Shown here: positions 9,535 to 17,709 of the stretch, in pieces
Position numbering within the stretch: position 1 is the first letter of the stretch
How the letters are laid out: every line of letters starts with the position of its first letter
Source of the DNA: Streptomyces cathayae
GTDB taxonomy: Bacteria > Actinomycetota > Actinomycetes > Streptomycetales > Streptomycetaceae
Reading direction: 5' to 3'
Assembly: GCF_029760955.1 (NCBI RefSeq)
Contig: NZ_CP121682.1
Span: forward strand, 5,890,001-5,954,000
Length of the DNA stretch: 64,000 nt
Notes under the pieces: model-generated
Told to the model about the DNA's origin: nothing
The model's input: only the letters and a program-made list of their open reading frames with translations
Databases searched by the model: none
Position numbers and translations under genes: made by a program

Positions 9535-10233
9535 ATGCCAGTCACCACCGCAGGCACCACCGCGCGTACCGCCGCAGGCACCACCGCGCGCGCCCGGCTC
9601 TCCGACGCCCTGGTCTATCTCTGCACCGACGCCCGCAAGCGGCAGGGCGATCTCGCGGAGTTCCTGGACGCGGTCCTGGCCGGCGGTGTCGACATCGTGC
9701 AGCTGAGGGACAAGGGCATGGAGGCCGGCGAGGAGCTGGAGCACCTGGCGGTCCTCGCGGACGCCTGCGCCCGGCACGGCAAGCTGCTCGCGGTGAACGA
9801 CCGCGCGGACGTCGCCCACGCCGCCGGCGCCGGCGTCCTGCACCTCGGCCAGGGCGACCTTCCCGTCCCCGCGGCCCGAGCCGTCCTGGGCGAGGACGTC
9901 CTGATCGGCCGCTCCACGCACGCCGAGTCCGAGGCGGCCGCGGCGGCCGTGCAGGAGGGCGTGGACTACTTCTGCACCGGCCCCTGCTGGCCCACCCCCA
10001 CCAAGCCCGGCCGCCACGCCCCCGGCCTCGGCCTGGTCCGGTACGCCGCAGCCCTCGGCACCGACCGCCCCTGGTTCGCCATCGGCGGCATCGACCTCGG
10101 CAACCTCGACGAGGTGCTGGAGGCCGGCGCCCGCCGGGTCGTCGTCGTACGGGCCGTCACCGAGGCGGACGACCCGGGCGCGGCGGCGTCCGAGTTCGCG
10201 AAGCGGCTGCGCGCGGCGTCCGGCGCCCGGTGA
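9535..10233 (+). CDS. thiE: Thiamin-phosphate synthase
   Basis: Joins HMP pyrophosphate and thiazole phosphate to give thiamin phosphate. The 232-aa TIM barrel has the family motifs [70 protein letters not shown] and [11 protein letters not shown]. The phosphate loop and pyrimidine site appear complete. The ATG at 9535 has a GGGGGG stretch about 8 nt upstream; the first 20 residues are a Thr/Ala-rich unconserved leader. It is monocistronic and on the opposite strand from thiO-thiS-thiG. I see no TPP element in front of it. Confidence 0.94.
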   Translation: MPVTTAGTTARTAAGTTARARLSDALVYLCTDARKRQGDLAEFLDAVLAGGVDIVQLRDKGMEAGEELEHLAVLADACARHGKLLAVNDRADVAHAAGAGVLHLGQGDLPVPAARAVLGEDVLIGRSTHAESEAAAAAVQEGVDYFCTGPCWPTPTKPGRHAPGLGLVRYAAALGTDRPWFAIGGIDLGNLDEVLEAGARRVVVVRAVTEADDPGAAASEFAKRLRAASGAR

Positions 10234-10250
10234 CCGAGTTCGTCTCAGGT

Positions 10251-10269
10251 TTGTCCGAAGGGTGGACAA
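10251..10269. promoter_or_regulatory. TTGTCC-N7-GGACAA inverted repeat upstream of metF
   Basis: Six-base inverted repeat with a 7-nt spacer, 70 nt before metF and 18 nt after the thiE stop. It could be an operator for metF or part of the thiE 3' end. No matching regulator consensus is known to me. Confidence 0.3.
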
Positions 10270-10304
10270 GAAAGCCGTGAATCGGGCAAATAACCCTCAT
10301 TCGG

Positions 10305-11263
<959 letters not shown>

Positions 11264-11319
11264 ACCGGTCGCACCGGTGTACGACACACTGCGTAGCGGC
11301 CGCTGGGAGAGGGGCGTAC

Positions 11320-12351
11320 ATGGGCTGGACGGTCCTCTACATCGCGTTCGGTGTGGTCGCGTTGTGGCTGCTCGGCGAGGTGTTGCTGCAGTACAAGGCA
11401 CGCCTGCGCTGGCGGCTGCTCGCCTTCGCCGGCTTCCTGGGCGTCGTGCTCGGTGTGCTGATCCAGACCGTCCTCGTCATCGGACTGGGCGCCGTGGCCT
11501 TCGCGATCGGCCAGACCTACGTCACCCTGTCGTTCCGCCGCGGCTTCGCGGCAGGCTGGGCGGTCAACGCCCCGGCGCTGGCCGCCGTCAAGGGCGGCCG
11601 GGGTGACCGCGCGCGGCAGGAACCGACCCTGGAGGTCTCCGGCCTGGAGGCCACCGGCGACGGCCACGGCGGCGGGGACGGCTACGGGGACGAGGCCGCC
11701 GCCTACCGCACCGACCGGAACACCTACGCCGCGGACGACTACGACCGCGACGACGTGTTCACGCCGACGCGCACCGAGCAGCCGACGGCCGCCGAGACCA
11801 CCGCCGTCTACGAGCCGCAGCCCATGCCCGACGACACCGGCTCGTACGGCGTCTACGGCGACAACGGCGGTAACGGTGACAACGGCGGCAACGGGTACGG
11901 CACCCCGGCCCAGGACCAGTACGCGGCGACCGCGCAGAGCCCCGACCAGGGTTACGCCACCGACCAGAACTACGCCTACGACTACTCCGGTTACGGTCAG
12001 CAGCAGGCCGCCTACGACAGCACGGGCCAACAGCAGCAGTACGCCGCCTACTCCGACCCGTACATCGGCAACTCGAACTACGGCGACGCCTCGTACGGCA
12101 CCGGTTACGCCGACCCGCAGCAGTACGGCCAGCAGGGCTACGGCCAGGACCAGTACGGGGGCGGCGCCTACGGCGGCGAGACCCCGGCCGGCGGCCTGTG
12201 GGTCCCGCAGCAGCGCAACGCCGACGACCTGTACGGCGGTGAACTCCCGCAGGAGCAGCCGTACCCGTACCAGGGCGAGGACCAGACGGGCCAGACGGGC
12301 CAGGCGCCGGGGAACGGCAACGGGTACGACGAGCAGCAGTACCGTTACTGA
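11320..12351 (+). CDS. Membrane protein with Gly/Tyr/Gln-rich low-complexity tail
   Basis: Residues 1-75 of 343 hold two or three membrane segments (LYIAFGVVALWLLGEVLL; LLAFAGFLGVVLGVLIQTVLVIGLGAVAFAI). The rest is a hydrophilic, acidic then Tyr/Gly/Gln-rich tail with many YG, YGQQ and YDS units, predicted to be disordered and cytoplasmic or cell-wall facing. Similar proteins are common in Streptomyces as conserved hypotheticals; I know no function. GAGAGGGG lies about 8 nt before the ATG. It is convergent with the CrtI-like gene, with only 40 nt between the stops. Confidence 0.8.
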   Translation: MGWTVLYIAFGVVALWLLGEVLLQYKARLRWRLLAFAGFLGVVLGVLIQTVLVIGLGAVAFAIGQTYVTLSFRRGFAAGWAVNAPALAAVKGGRGDRARQEPTLEVSGLEATGDGHGGGDGYGDEAAAYRTDRNTYAADDYDRDDVFTPTRTEQPTAAETTAVYEPQPMPDDTGSYGVYGDNGGNGDNGGNGYGTPAQDQYAATAQSPDQGYATDQNYAYDYSGYGQQQAAYDSTGQQQQYAAYSDPYIGNSNYGDASYGTGYADPQQYGQQGYGQDQYGGGAYGGETPAGGLWVPQQRNADDLYGGELPQEQPYPYQGEDQTGQTGQAPGNGNGYDEQQYRY

Positions 12352-12391
12352 TCCGCCCGGATCCGCTCACATCCAGAAGCGTCCCGGTCGT

Positions 12392-13912
12392 TCACTGGGA
12401 ACCGCGGAACTCCGGCCCCTCCACGATCAGGCCGGCGACCAGCGCGCCCGACATCCCGGCGTGCGGCAGCCCCCCGCCGGGGTGCGACCAGCCGCCGACC
12501 GTGAACAGCCCCGGTACGCGCGTGCCGTTGGACGGGTGGAGCAGCCGCCCGCCCGCCGCGGCGAGCGCCGGTACGGGCACCGCTCCGCCCTCCGCGCCCG
12601 TCGCCTCCGCGATGTCGGCCGGGGTGCGCACCTCGTGCCGGAGCAGCCGGTCGCGCAGTCCGGGCACCGCCCGCTCGGCGGCGGTGATCATGCGCTGTGC
12701 GTGCTCCTCCAGGCCCGGCCCGGCGCCCTGGGGCACCACCGAGGTGAGGGTGACCGCCTCATGGGCGTCGTCGGGGACCAGCGCCGGGTCGTCGGGCCGC
12801 AGGACCGTGACCGTGGGGTGCGCGGGCAGGCCCGCCGGGGAACCGGTCAGGGAATCCAGCTCGGCCTCCCGGTCCTCCGTGTGCACGACCGTCCGGTGCG
12901 GTGTCCCCTCCGGACGCCCCCCGCGCAGCGCCAGCAGCACCGTCAGACGGCTCGCCGCCCCGGTCCTGCCCGGCACCTCGCCGTCACCCCGCACCCGGCT
13001 CCCCCGGGTCAGCCGGTCCAGCACCGCGGGCGTCACCCCGGCGACCACGTGGTCCGCCTCGGCCACCGCTCTCCCCCCGGAGGCGGGGGAGGTGCCCTCG
13101 GCGAACTCCACGCCCGCCACCCGGCCGTCCTTCTCCAGCAGGCCGGTGACCTCGGCGCCGAAGCGGAACTCCACCCTGCGGGCCACACACCGCTCGTACA
13201 CCGCGCGGGCCAGCTCCCGCATGCCGCCGCGGACGTACCAGGTGCCGAAGGCGTGCTCCATGTACGGCAGCACCGCCGCGCTCGCCGGGGCGGACCGGGG
13301 GTCGAGGCCGTGCTCGAGCGCGTAACTCCCCAGCAGGGAGACCAGCCGGGGATCGCGCAGCTCCCAGGCGCCGACCTCGGCGAGCGTGCCCGCGGTGCGC
13401 GTGCGCAGCAGCTTCCGGTGAGGGACGGCCGGGTAGGGCTCGCGGTCGGCGAGCACCCGCCAGTCGGGCCACAGCGGCTCCTCCAGGAGCGGTCTGCGGG
13501 TCCTGGCCCAGGCCTCGCGGGCGCGCACCAGGAAGTCGCCCCAACGCTGTCCGGCAGCGGGACCGAGGGCCTCCTGCAGGGCAAGGACGACACCCGCGCG
13601 GGACGCGTTCGGCAGCGAGACACGCGTGCCGTCCGCGAACACATGGTGGGACGACGGGTCGACCTGGACCAGGTCGACGCAGGCGTCCAACGGCTCCTTG
13701 CCGGTCTTGACGAACAGATCGCGGTAGACCGCGGGCAGCGGGAGCAGTCCGGGGCCGGTGTCGAACGCGAAGCCGTCCCGCTCCAGCCGGCGCAGCGCGC
13801 CGCCGTACGTGTCCGTCCGCTCGTACACCGCCACCCGGTGGCCCGCGACGGCCAGCCGGGCAGCGGCCGCCATCGCGCCCATCCCGGCGCCGATCACCGC
13901 AATCCGTGCCAT
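12392..13912 (-). CDS. Phytoene-desaturase-like FAD/NAD(P)-dependent oxidoreductase
   Basis: 506-aa amine-oxidase-fold flavoprotein. The N-terminal dinucleotide motif is RIAVIGAGMGAMAAAARLAVAGHRVAVYE, continuing to TDTYGG, as in CrtI-type enzymes. A C-terminal FAD segment is GLFTVGGWSHPGGGLPHAGMSGALVA. No crtE, crtB or other carotenoid genes are nearby, so a carotenoid role is not supported; related genes are widespread in actinobacteria with unknown substrates. The start at 13912 is the first Met before the GxGxxG. A short GC-rich palindrome (13071-13091) is translated as EGTSPASGGRAV, an apparent loop insertion. Confidence 0.82.
   Translation of the reverse strand: MARIAVIGAGMGAMAAAARLAVAGHRVAVYERTDTYGGALRRLERDGFAFDTGPGLLPLPAVYRDLFVKTGKEPLDACVDLVQVDPSSHHVFADGTRVSLPNASRAGVVLALQEALGPAAGQRWGDFLVRAREAWARTRRPLLEEPLWPDWRVLADREPYPAVPHRKLLRTRTAGTLAEVGAWELRDPRLVSLLGSYALEHGLDPRSAPASAAVLPYMEHAFGTWYVRGGMRELARAVYERCVARRVEFRFGAEVTGLLEKDGRVAGVEFAEGTSPASGGRAVAEADHVVAGVTPAVLDRLTRGSRVRGDGEVPGRTGAASRLTVLLALRGGRPEGTPHRTVVHTEDREAELDSLTGSPAGLPAHPTVTVLRPDDPALVPDDAHEAVTLTSVVPQGAGPGLEEHAQRMITAAERAVPGLRDRLLRHEVRTPADIAEATGAEGGAVPVPALAAAGGRLLHPSNGTRVPGLFTVGGWSHPGGGLPHAGMSGALVAGLIVEGPEFRGSQ
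13071..13091. repeat. Short C5/G5 palindrome inside the CrtI-like gene
   Basis: CTCCCCC (13071-13077) and GGGGGAG (13085-13091) with a 7-nt loop. It encodes a Ser/Gly-rich loop. It resembles the shorter relatives of the 39-bp interspersed repeat but lacks its flanking ACCCCCA. Confidence 0.4.
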
Positions 13913-14375
13913 GCCAGGGACTTTATCCGCCCCCACCGACACCCCGGTCCCGAGTACCGGCACCCCCGCTCCGGTGACCAGCCGGCGACACGGCGTGGTG
14001 GGGGTGGGTGCGCAGGACTGAGTACCCGTACCTAGTCCCCGAGATGAGTACGCGCGCGGATGGGCCAGGACCTGCGGAAACGAGAAAGTGGAGAGCACGG
14101 AGAGGGGAACGGCTCCGCAACCGGCGACACGGGGCGCCGGAGACGGACCGGCCCGCGATCCGCTCCTTCCACCGGCGCCGTCGGTGGGAGCGAGGCACGG
14201 GGGTCCCGGGGGGACGACCGCAACGGGGGTCCTGCGGGGGGACGTACAGGGGAACCACGGGGGAGCAGGAAGGTGCCGGTCCGGCAGTGGCTCGCGGGGG
14301 ACGCAGCCACCGCCGGACCGGCGTCTTCGTGCGCGCCGGGGTACACGACCCGGTAGCTCCGCCCGGCCGGTCGGC
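13913..14375. other. 463-bp gap between the TetR and CrtI-like genes
   Basis: Several frames are open here but none has a credible start or composition. TGAGTAC occurs twice, at 14020-14026 and 14046-14052, around GTACCTAGTC, so a regulatory site is possible. The remainder, about 14080-14330, is very GC-rich and without recognisable structure. Confidence 0.4.
14020..14052. promoter_or_regulatory. TGAGTAC direct repeats upstream of the CrtI-like gene
   Basis: TGAGTAC at 14020-14026 and 14046-14052, 26 bp apart, with CCCGTACC between. Position is about 110 nt upstream of the CrtI-like start. Possible regulator site; the regulator is unknown and the adjacent TetR protein is only one candidate. 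Confidence 0.25.
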
Positions 14376-15005
14376 TCAGTGGCGGCCGCCCACGCGTCCC
14401 TGCAGCAGCCGGGACAGCGCCGCGTGCACCTCGTCCAGGGAGCGCCCCGGCTGGAAGGACTGCCAGTCCAGCGCGGCCACCAGCACCATGCCGACCAGCG
14501 CCGCCGCCGTCAGCGGAACGTCGGTCTCCGCGCTGAACTCGCCGCTCTCCACGCCCTCGCGCAGCACGTCCTCGACGACCGCCACGGCCTGCTGCCGGAC
14601 CACCAGCAGCGTGGACTGCCAGGCCCGGTTGGTGCGCCACAGTTCGGCCACGTACAACTGGGTGAAGGCCGGATAGCGGTCGATGAAGACGAGCCCCGCG
14701 CGGATCATCGCGTCCAGGGCGTCGCCCCTGCCGCCGCCCCGGAGGGCCGTCCGGTCGGCCGCCTCCCGCAGCGAGGAGGCGAGGAGCCCGACCCCGTGCC
14801 GCAGCAACTCCTCGAAGAGAACCGACTTGCTCGCGAAGTTGTAGTAGACCGTGCCCTTCGCGACCCCTGCCCGCTCGGCGATCTCGTCCACCGTGGTGGC
14901 GGAGAAGCCCTGTTCGGCGATGAGGGTGACGGCCGCCTCGTAGAGCTTCTGCCGGGTGGCCTCGCGGCGGGTACTGCCGCCCGACGTGGTGCTGCTGCGT
15001 TCCAT
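14376..15005 (-). CDS. TetR-family transcriptional regulator
   Basis: 209-aa repressor-type protein. The N-terminal DNA-binding domain is residues 14-60: TRQKLYEAAVTLIAEQGFSATTVDEIAERAGVAKGTVYYNFASKSVLFEELL in essence, the canonical TetR helix-turn-helix. The C-terminal helical domain (about 70-200) binds ligand and dimerises. The start at 15005 is preferred to a start 31 codons upstream because the N-terminal SSTTSGGSTRREATRQ leads directly into the domain; no strong ribosome site is seen. The divergent HEPN gene and the downstream CrtI-like gene on the same strand are the natural candidate targets; ligand unknown. Confidence 0.88.
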   Translation of the reverse strand: MERSSTTSGGSTRREATRQKLYEAAVTLIAEQGFSATTVDEIAERAGVAKGTVYYNFASKSVLFEELLRHGVGLLASSLREAADRTALRGGGRGDALDAMIRAGLVFIDRYPAFTQLYVAELWRTNRAWQSTLLVVRQQAVAVVEDVLREGVESGEFSAETDVPLTAAALVGMVLVAALDWQSFQPGRSLDEVHAALSRLLQGRVGGRH

Positions 15006-15125
15006 GGCCCTGATTGTCACAGGGCCGCCGCCCCGCCCCTCCACAGGCTCGGCCCAGGAGGCGGCCGACCCGGGATCGAACTGTCGAGCGACGTACAACC
15101 CGGTAAAACCCCAGGTCGGAACGGA

Positions 15126-15148
15126 TTGTCAGTGCCATACCGCACGAT
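15126..15148 (+). promoter_or_regulatory. RecA-NDp-like promoter for the HEPN gene
   Basis: TTGTCAGTG (15126-15134) matches the damage-promoter upstream box exactly. It is followed by 8 nt and CACGAT (15143-15148), which matches TANNNT except at the first base. Transcription would start about 53 nt before the HEPN gene start. Confidence 0.45.
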
Positions 15149-15207
15149 GAGCACATACGGCACCCGGTAGCAGGGGATGCCGTCACGAAGACGACAGGAG
15201 GTTCGTC

Positions 15208-15810
15208 ATGGCCCACTCCTCCGCAGCCGCCGCCCGTCGGCGCCGCGCCACCGGCCCTGCCCCCTCACTGACCGGCCCGGCGGACGACGTCCACCCCGTG
15301 CTGCGCCGTGCCACCGCCCCGCCCGCCGCCCTCGGCCTGCTCGCCCAGGCCCGTGCCGGACTCGACGAGGCCACCGTCCTCGACACACCCAACGAGCGCT
15401 ATGCGACGGCCCACCTCGCCGCCCTGCGCACCGCCGCCGCCGTGCTCGCCGCGCGGGGGCGGCCCGAGACCTCGCCCCGGGCCCGGAGCAGGATCCGCAG
15501 CGCCTGGGAGGTGCTCCCCGAGATCGCGCCCGAACTCACCGAGTGGAGCGCCCTGTTCGCTTCGGGCGCCCGGCGCCGCGCGCGGGCCGAGGCGGGCATC
15601 CGGGACGCGGCGAGCGGCCGGGACGCCGACGACCTGATACGGGACGTGGCGATGTTCCTGCGCCTGGTGGAGCGGATGCTCGTCCTCCAGCCGGTCCTCC
15701 CGCAGCCCCGTACCGACGCGGAGCGCCCGCACCACACCGCCCGCGCCGCCCACCCCGACGGCCACGACCCCGGTGGCGGCGCGGACCGGGACATGCCCGA
15801 CACCGGCTGA
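15208..15810 (+). CDS. SAV_6107-family HEPN-domain protein with RX4H motif
   Basis: 200-aa mostly helical protein matching, from memory, the SAV_6107-type HEPN family. The helical core spans about residues 30-165. R64-YATA-H69 fits the RX4-6H motif that forms the RNase site in many HEPN toxins and CRISPR/defence nucleases, so RNA cleavage is possible but unproven. The C-terminal 30 residues are His/Gly/Asp-rich and probably disordered. AGGAGG ends 6 nt before the ATG at 15208. No nucleotidyltransferase (MNT) antitoxin is adjacent; a methyltransferase gene follows after 194 nt. The promoter resembles DNA-damage promoters. Confidence 0.78.
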   Translation: MAHSSAAAARRRRATGPAPSLTGPADDVHPVLRRATAPPAALGLLAQARAGLDEATVLDTPNERYATAHLAALRTAAAVLAARGRPETSPRARSRIRSAWEVLPEIAPELTEWSALFASGARRRARAEAGIRDAASGRDADDLIRDVAMFLRLVERMLVLQPVLPQPRTDAERPHHTARAAHPDGHDPGGGADRDMPDTG

Positions 15811-16004
15811 CCCGCGCGGGCGCACCGGCGCCCGCCACCGCGGGGCGGCCCGGGGCGCCGCCCCGCGGTGGCCGGGGAGCGTGCCGCAGGCAATAGGGTG
15901 GAAGGCGCCCGAAGCCTCCGCCGTCCTCCGTACGTCCGGGCAGGGGAGGCAGCCCGATCGCTCCGCCGTGAATGAGGCGGTGCCGCGCCGAGGAGTCAAC
16001 TGCC

Positions 16005-16775
16005 GTGTCGGACACCCTGCGCCCCCGCGCCGCTCTCCGTACCGCCGTGGTCTGGGAGGTCCTTCAGGACGCCCTGCGAGGCCGGGCCGAGGCGACCGGA
16101 CGGCCGGCGCTGGACGTCCTCGACACCGGCGGCGGCAGCGGCAACTTCGCGGTGCCCCTGGCCCGTCTCGGCCACCGGGTCACCGTCGTCGACCCCAGTC
16201 CCGACGCGCTGTTCGCCCTGGAACGCCGTGCCGTCGAGGAGGAGGTCGCCGACCGGGTCAAGGGCGTCCAGGGCGACGTGCACGGCCTCTTCGACGTGGC
16301 CGAGCGCGGCGGATACGACGTGGTGCTGTGCCACGGCGTCCTGGAGTACGTCGACGACCCGGCCGAGGGCGTGCGCAACACGGTGGCGGCCCTGCGCCCC
16401 GGAGGGGTCCTCAGCCTGCTCGCCGCCGGCCTCGGCGGCGCCGTGCTCGCCCGCGCCCTCGCCGGTCACTTCAAGGAGGCCCGGCAGGCGCTCGATGACC
16501 CGAACGGCCGATGGGGCACGGGCGATCCCGTACCGCGCCGCTTCACCGTCGACCAGCTCACCGGTCTGGTCGAGGACGCGGGGCTGCGGGTCGGCGCCGT
16601 GCACGGGGTGCGGGTCTTCGCGGATCTCGTTCCCGGCGTGCTCGTGGACACCGAGCCCGGGGCCCTGGACGCACTGCTGAAGCTGGAGGCCGCGGCGGCG
16701 GAACTCGACGCCTTCCACTCCGTGGCCACCCAACTCCATGTGCTCGGTGAGGCGCGGGGGACCACCGGGACCTGA
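16005..16775 (+). CDS. Class I SAM-dependent methyltransferase
   Basis: 256-aa Rossmann methyltransferase. Motif I is VLDTGGGSGNFAVPLARLGHRV (residues 38-59), motif II TVVDPSPDALFALERRA, then GVQGDVHGLFD and the post-I strand DVVLCHGVLEYVDDPAEG, followed by LRPGGVLSLLAAG. These fit the UbiE/CmoM-like small-molecule or tRNA methyltransferase group (CmoM-like proteins have such a layout); the substrate is not fixed. GAGGAG lies 9 nt before the GTG at 16005. It follows the HEPN gene in the same direction and may share its transcript. A perfect 26-bp palindrome lies 12 nt after the stop. Confidence 0.85.
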   Translation: MSDTLRPRAALRTAVVWEVLQDALRGRAEATGRPALDVLDTGGGSGNFAVPLARLGHRVTVVDPSPDALFALERRAVEEEVADRVKGVQGDVHGLFDVAERGGYDVVLCHGVLEYVDDPAEGVRNTVAALRPGGVLSLLAAGLGGAVLARALAGHFKEARQALDDPNGRWGTGDPVPRRFTVDQLTGLVEDAGLRVGAVHGVRVFADLVPGVLVDTEPGALDALLKLEAAAAELDAFHSVATQLHVLGEARGTTGT

Positions 16776-16787
16776 GTGATCTTCTGT

Positions 16788-16813
16788 GACGCGTCGCTGA
16801 TCAGCGACGCGTC
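16788..16813. terminator. Perfect 26-bp palindrome after the methyltransferase gene
   Basis: Two 13-bp arms (GACGCGTCGCTGA and its complement) meet at TGATCA with no loop. As RNA it would form a strong hairpin; no U-tract follows, which is common for Streptomyces terminators. A dimeric protein site is an alternative. Confidence 0.5.
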
Positions 16814-16871
16814 CGTCGGCCCGCCGGTGCATGGAGTGGGCCACAGGCCCCCCGAATGGCGGCGGGGCACC

Positions 16872-16877
16872 GTATGA
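16872..16877 (+). promoter_or_regulatory. -10 candidate TATGAT upstream of the DUF3040 gene
   Basis: TATGAT is close to the consensus -10 and is followed by a purine-rich start region. It implies a 5' UTR of roughly 185 nt before the GTG at 17068. No convincing -35 is seen. Confidence 0.35.
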
Positions 16878-17067
16878 TCGAGGGAGACCGACCGGCATGA
16901 CGGCTCGGCCATCGGGGAATGAGAAGTCTCGAGCGGCCCGGGACGCGCATGGCGGGTTTCGGTCGGCCAGTTGGCGCAGAGGGGCGGGTTTCACGGGGTC
17001 GAAACCCCGCCTATCCTGAAGGGACCCCCCGGGTCGCCCCGGCGACTTGCACGATGAGGAGGACGCC

Positions 17068-17481
17068 GTGCCGCTCTCGGAGCACGAGCAGCGCATGCTC
17101 GAGCAAATGGAGCGAGCGCTGTACGCCGAAGATCCCAAGTTCGCGTCGGCGCTCGAGGGAAGTGTCCTGCGTACGTACACCCGTCGGCGGGTCTACCAGG
17201 CGGTCGCGGGCTTCCTCGTAGGTATTGCGCTCCTCATGGCCGGAATGGTCGCCCAGCAGGTCTGGCTCAGTGTGGTGGGCTTCCTCGTCATGCTGGGCTG
17301 TGCGGTCCTCGCCGTGACGGGCTGGCGCAAAGCCCCCAAGCCCGGTGAGCAGCCCGTCGGAGCCGTGGGCTCCACGGGTCCGCCGCAGTCCGGCCGTCAG
17401 AGCAGGCAGCGACGCTCCGTGATGAACCGCATAGAGGAGCGCTGGCAGCGCCGCCGCGACGAACAGGGCGGCGGGCAGTAG
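17068..17481 (+). CDS. DUF3040 small membrane protein
   Basis: 137-aa protein of the actinobacterial DUF3040 family. The N-terminus LSEHEQRMLEQMERALYAEDPKFASAL is the family hallmark. Two adjacent membrane helices follow (AVAGFLVGIALLMAGMVAQQVWLSVVGFLVMLGCAVLAVTG, about 52-92), then a basic tail with RNRIEERWQRRRDE-like composition. Function is unknown; homologues are often near dcw genes. GAGGAG is 5-6 nt before the GTG at 17068. It is convergent with the transglutaminase operon and both end at the large hairpin at 17534-17580. Confidence 0.87.
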   Translation: MPLSEHEQRMLEQMERALYAEDPKFASALEGSVLRTYTRRRVYQAVAGFLVGIALLMAGMVAQQVWLSVVGFLVMLGCAVLAVTGWRKAPKPGEQPVGAVGSTGPPQSGRQSRQRRSVMNRIEERWQRRRDEQGGGQ

Positions 17482-17533
17482 CTCCCGCACCCGGCTCCCG
17501 CAGACAGTTCCAGGACACCTGAAGACCGAGAGC

Positions 17534-17580
17534 ACGGATCAGGGGGTGGCCACCGGACCGGTGGCCACCCCCTGATCCGT
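17534..17580. terminator. Bidirectional terminator hairpin
   Basis: Perfect 23-bp inverted repeat with almost no loop, with arms containing CAGGGGGTGGCCACCGG. It lies 53 nt after the DUF3040 stop and 130 nt after the transglutaminase stop, so it can serve both convergent genes. Confidence 0.8.
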
Positions 17581-17709
17581 GTCCGCACCGGGACTCGGAG
17601 GCGGGGGCCGCACCACTCCACCCGGCCCCCGCCTCACCCCGCCTGCCTCACTCCCGCTTCACCCCTGCCGCCGCGAGGGCTCCCGCAAGAGCTCCCGCGG
17701 CGGCTTCCG

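Noticed and set aside
12392..13912. Carotenoid biosynthesis cluster suggested by the CrtI-like gene
   Set aside because: No crtE, crtB, crtY or crtU genes are nearby; the oxidoreductase alone does not support it.
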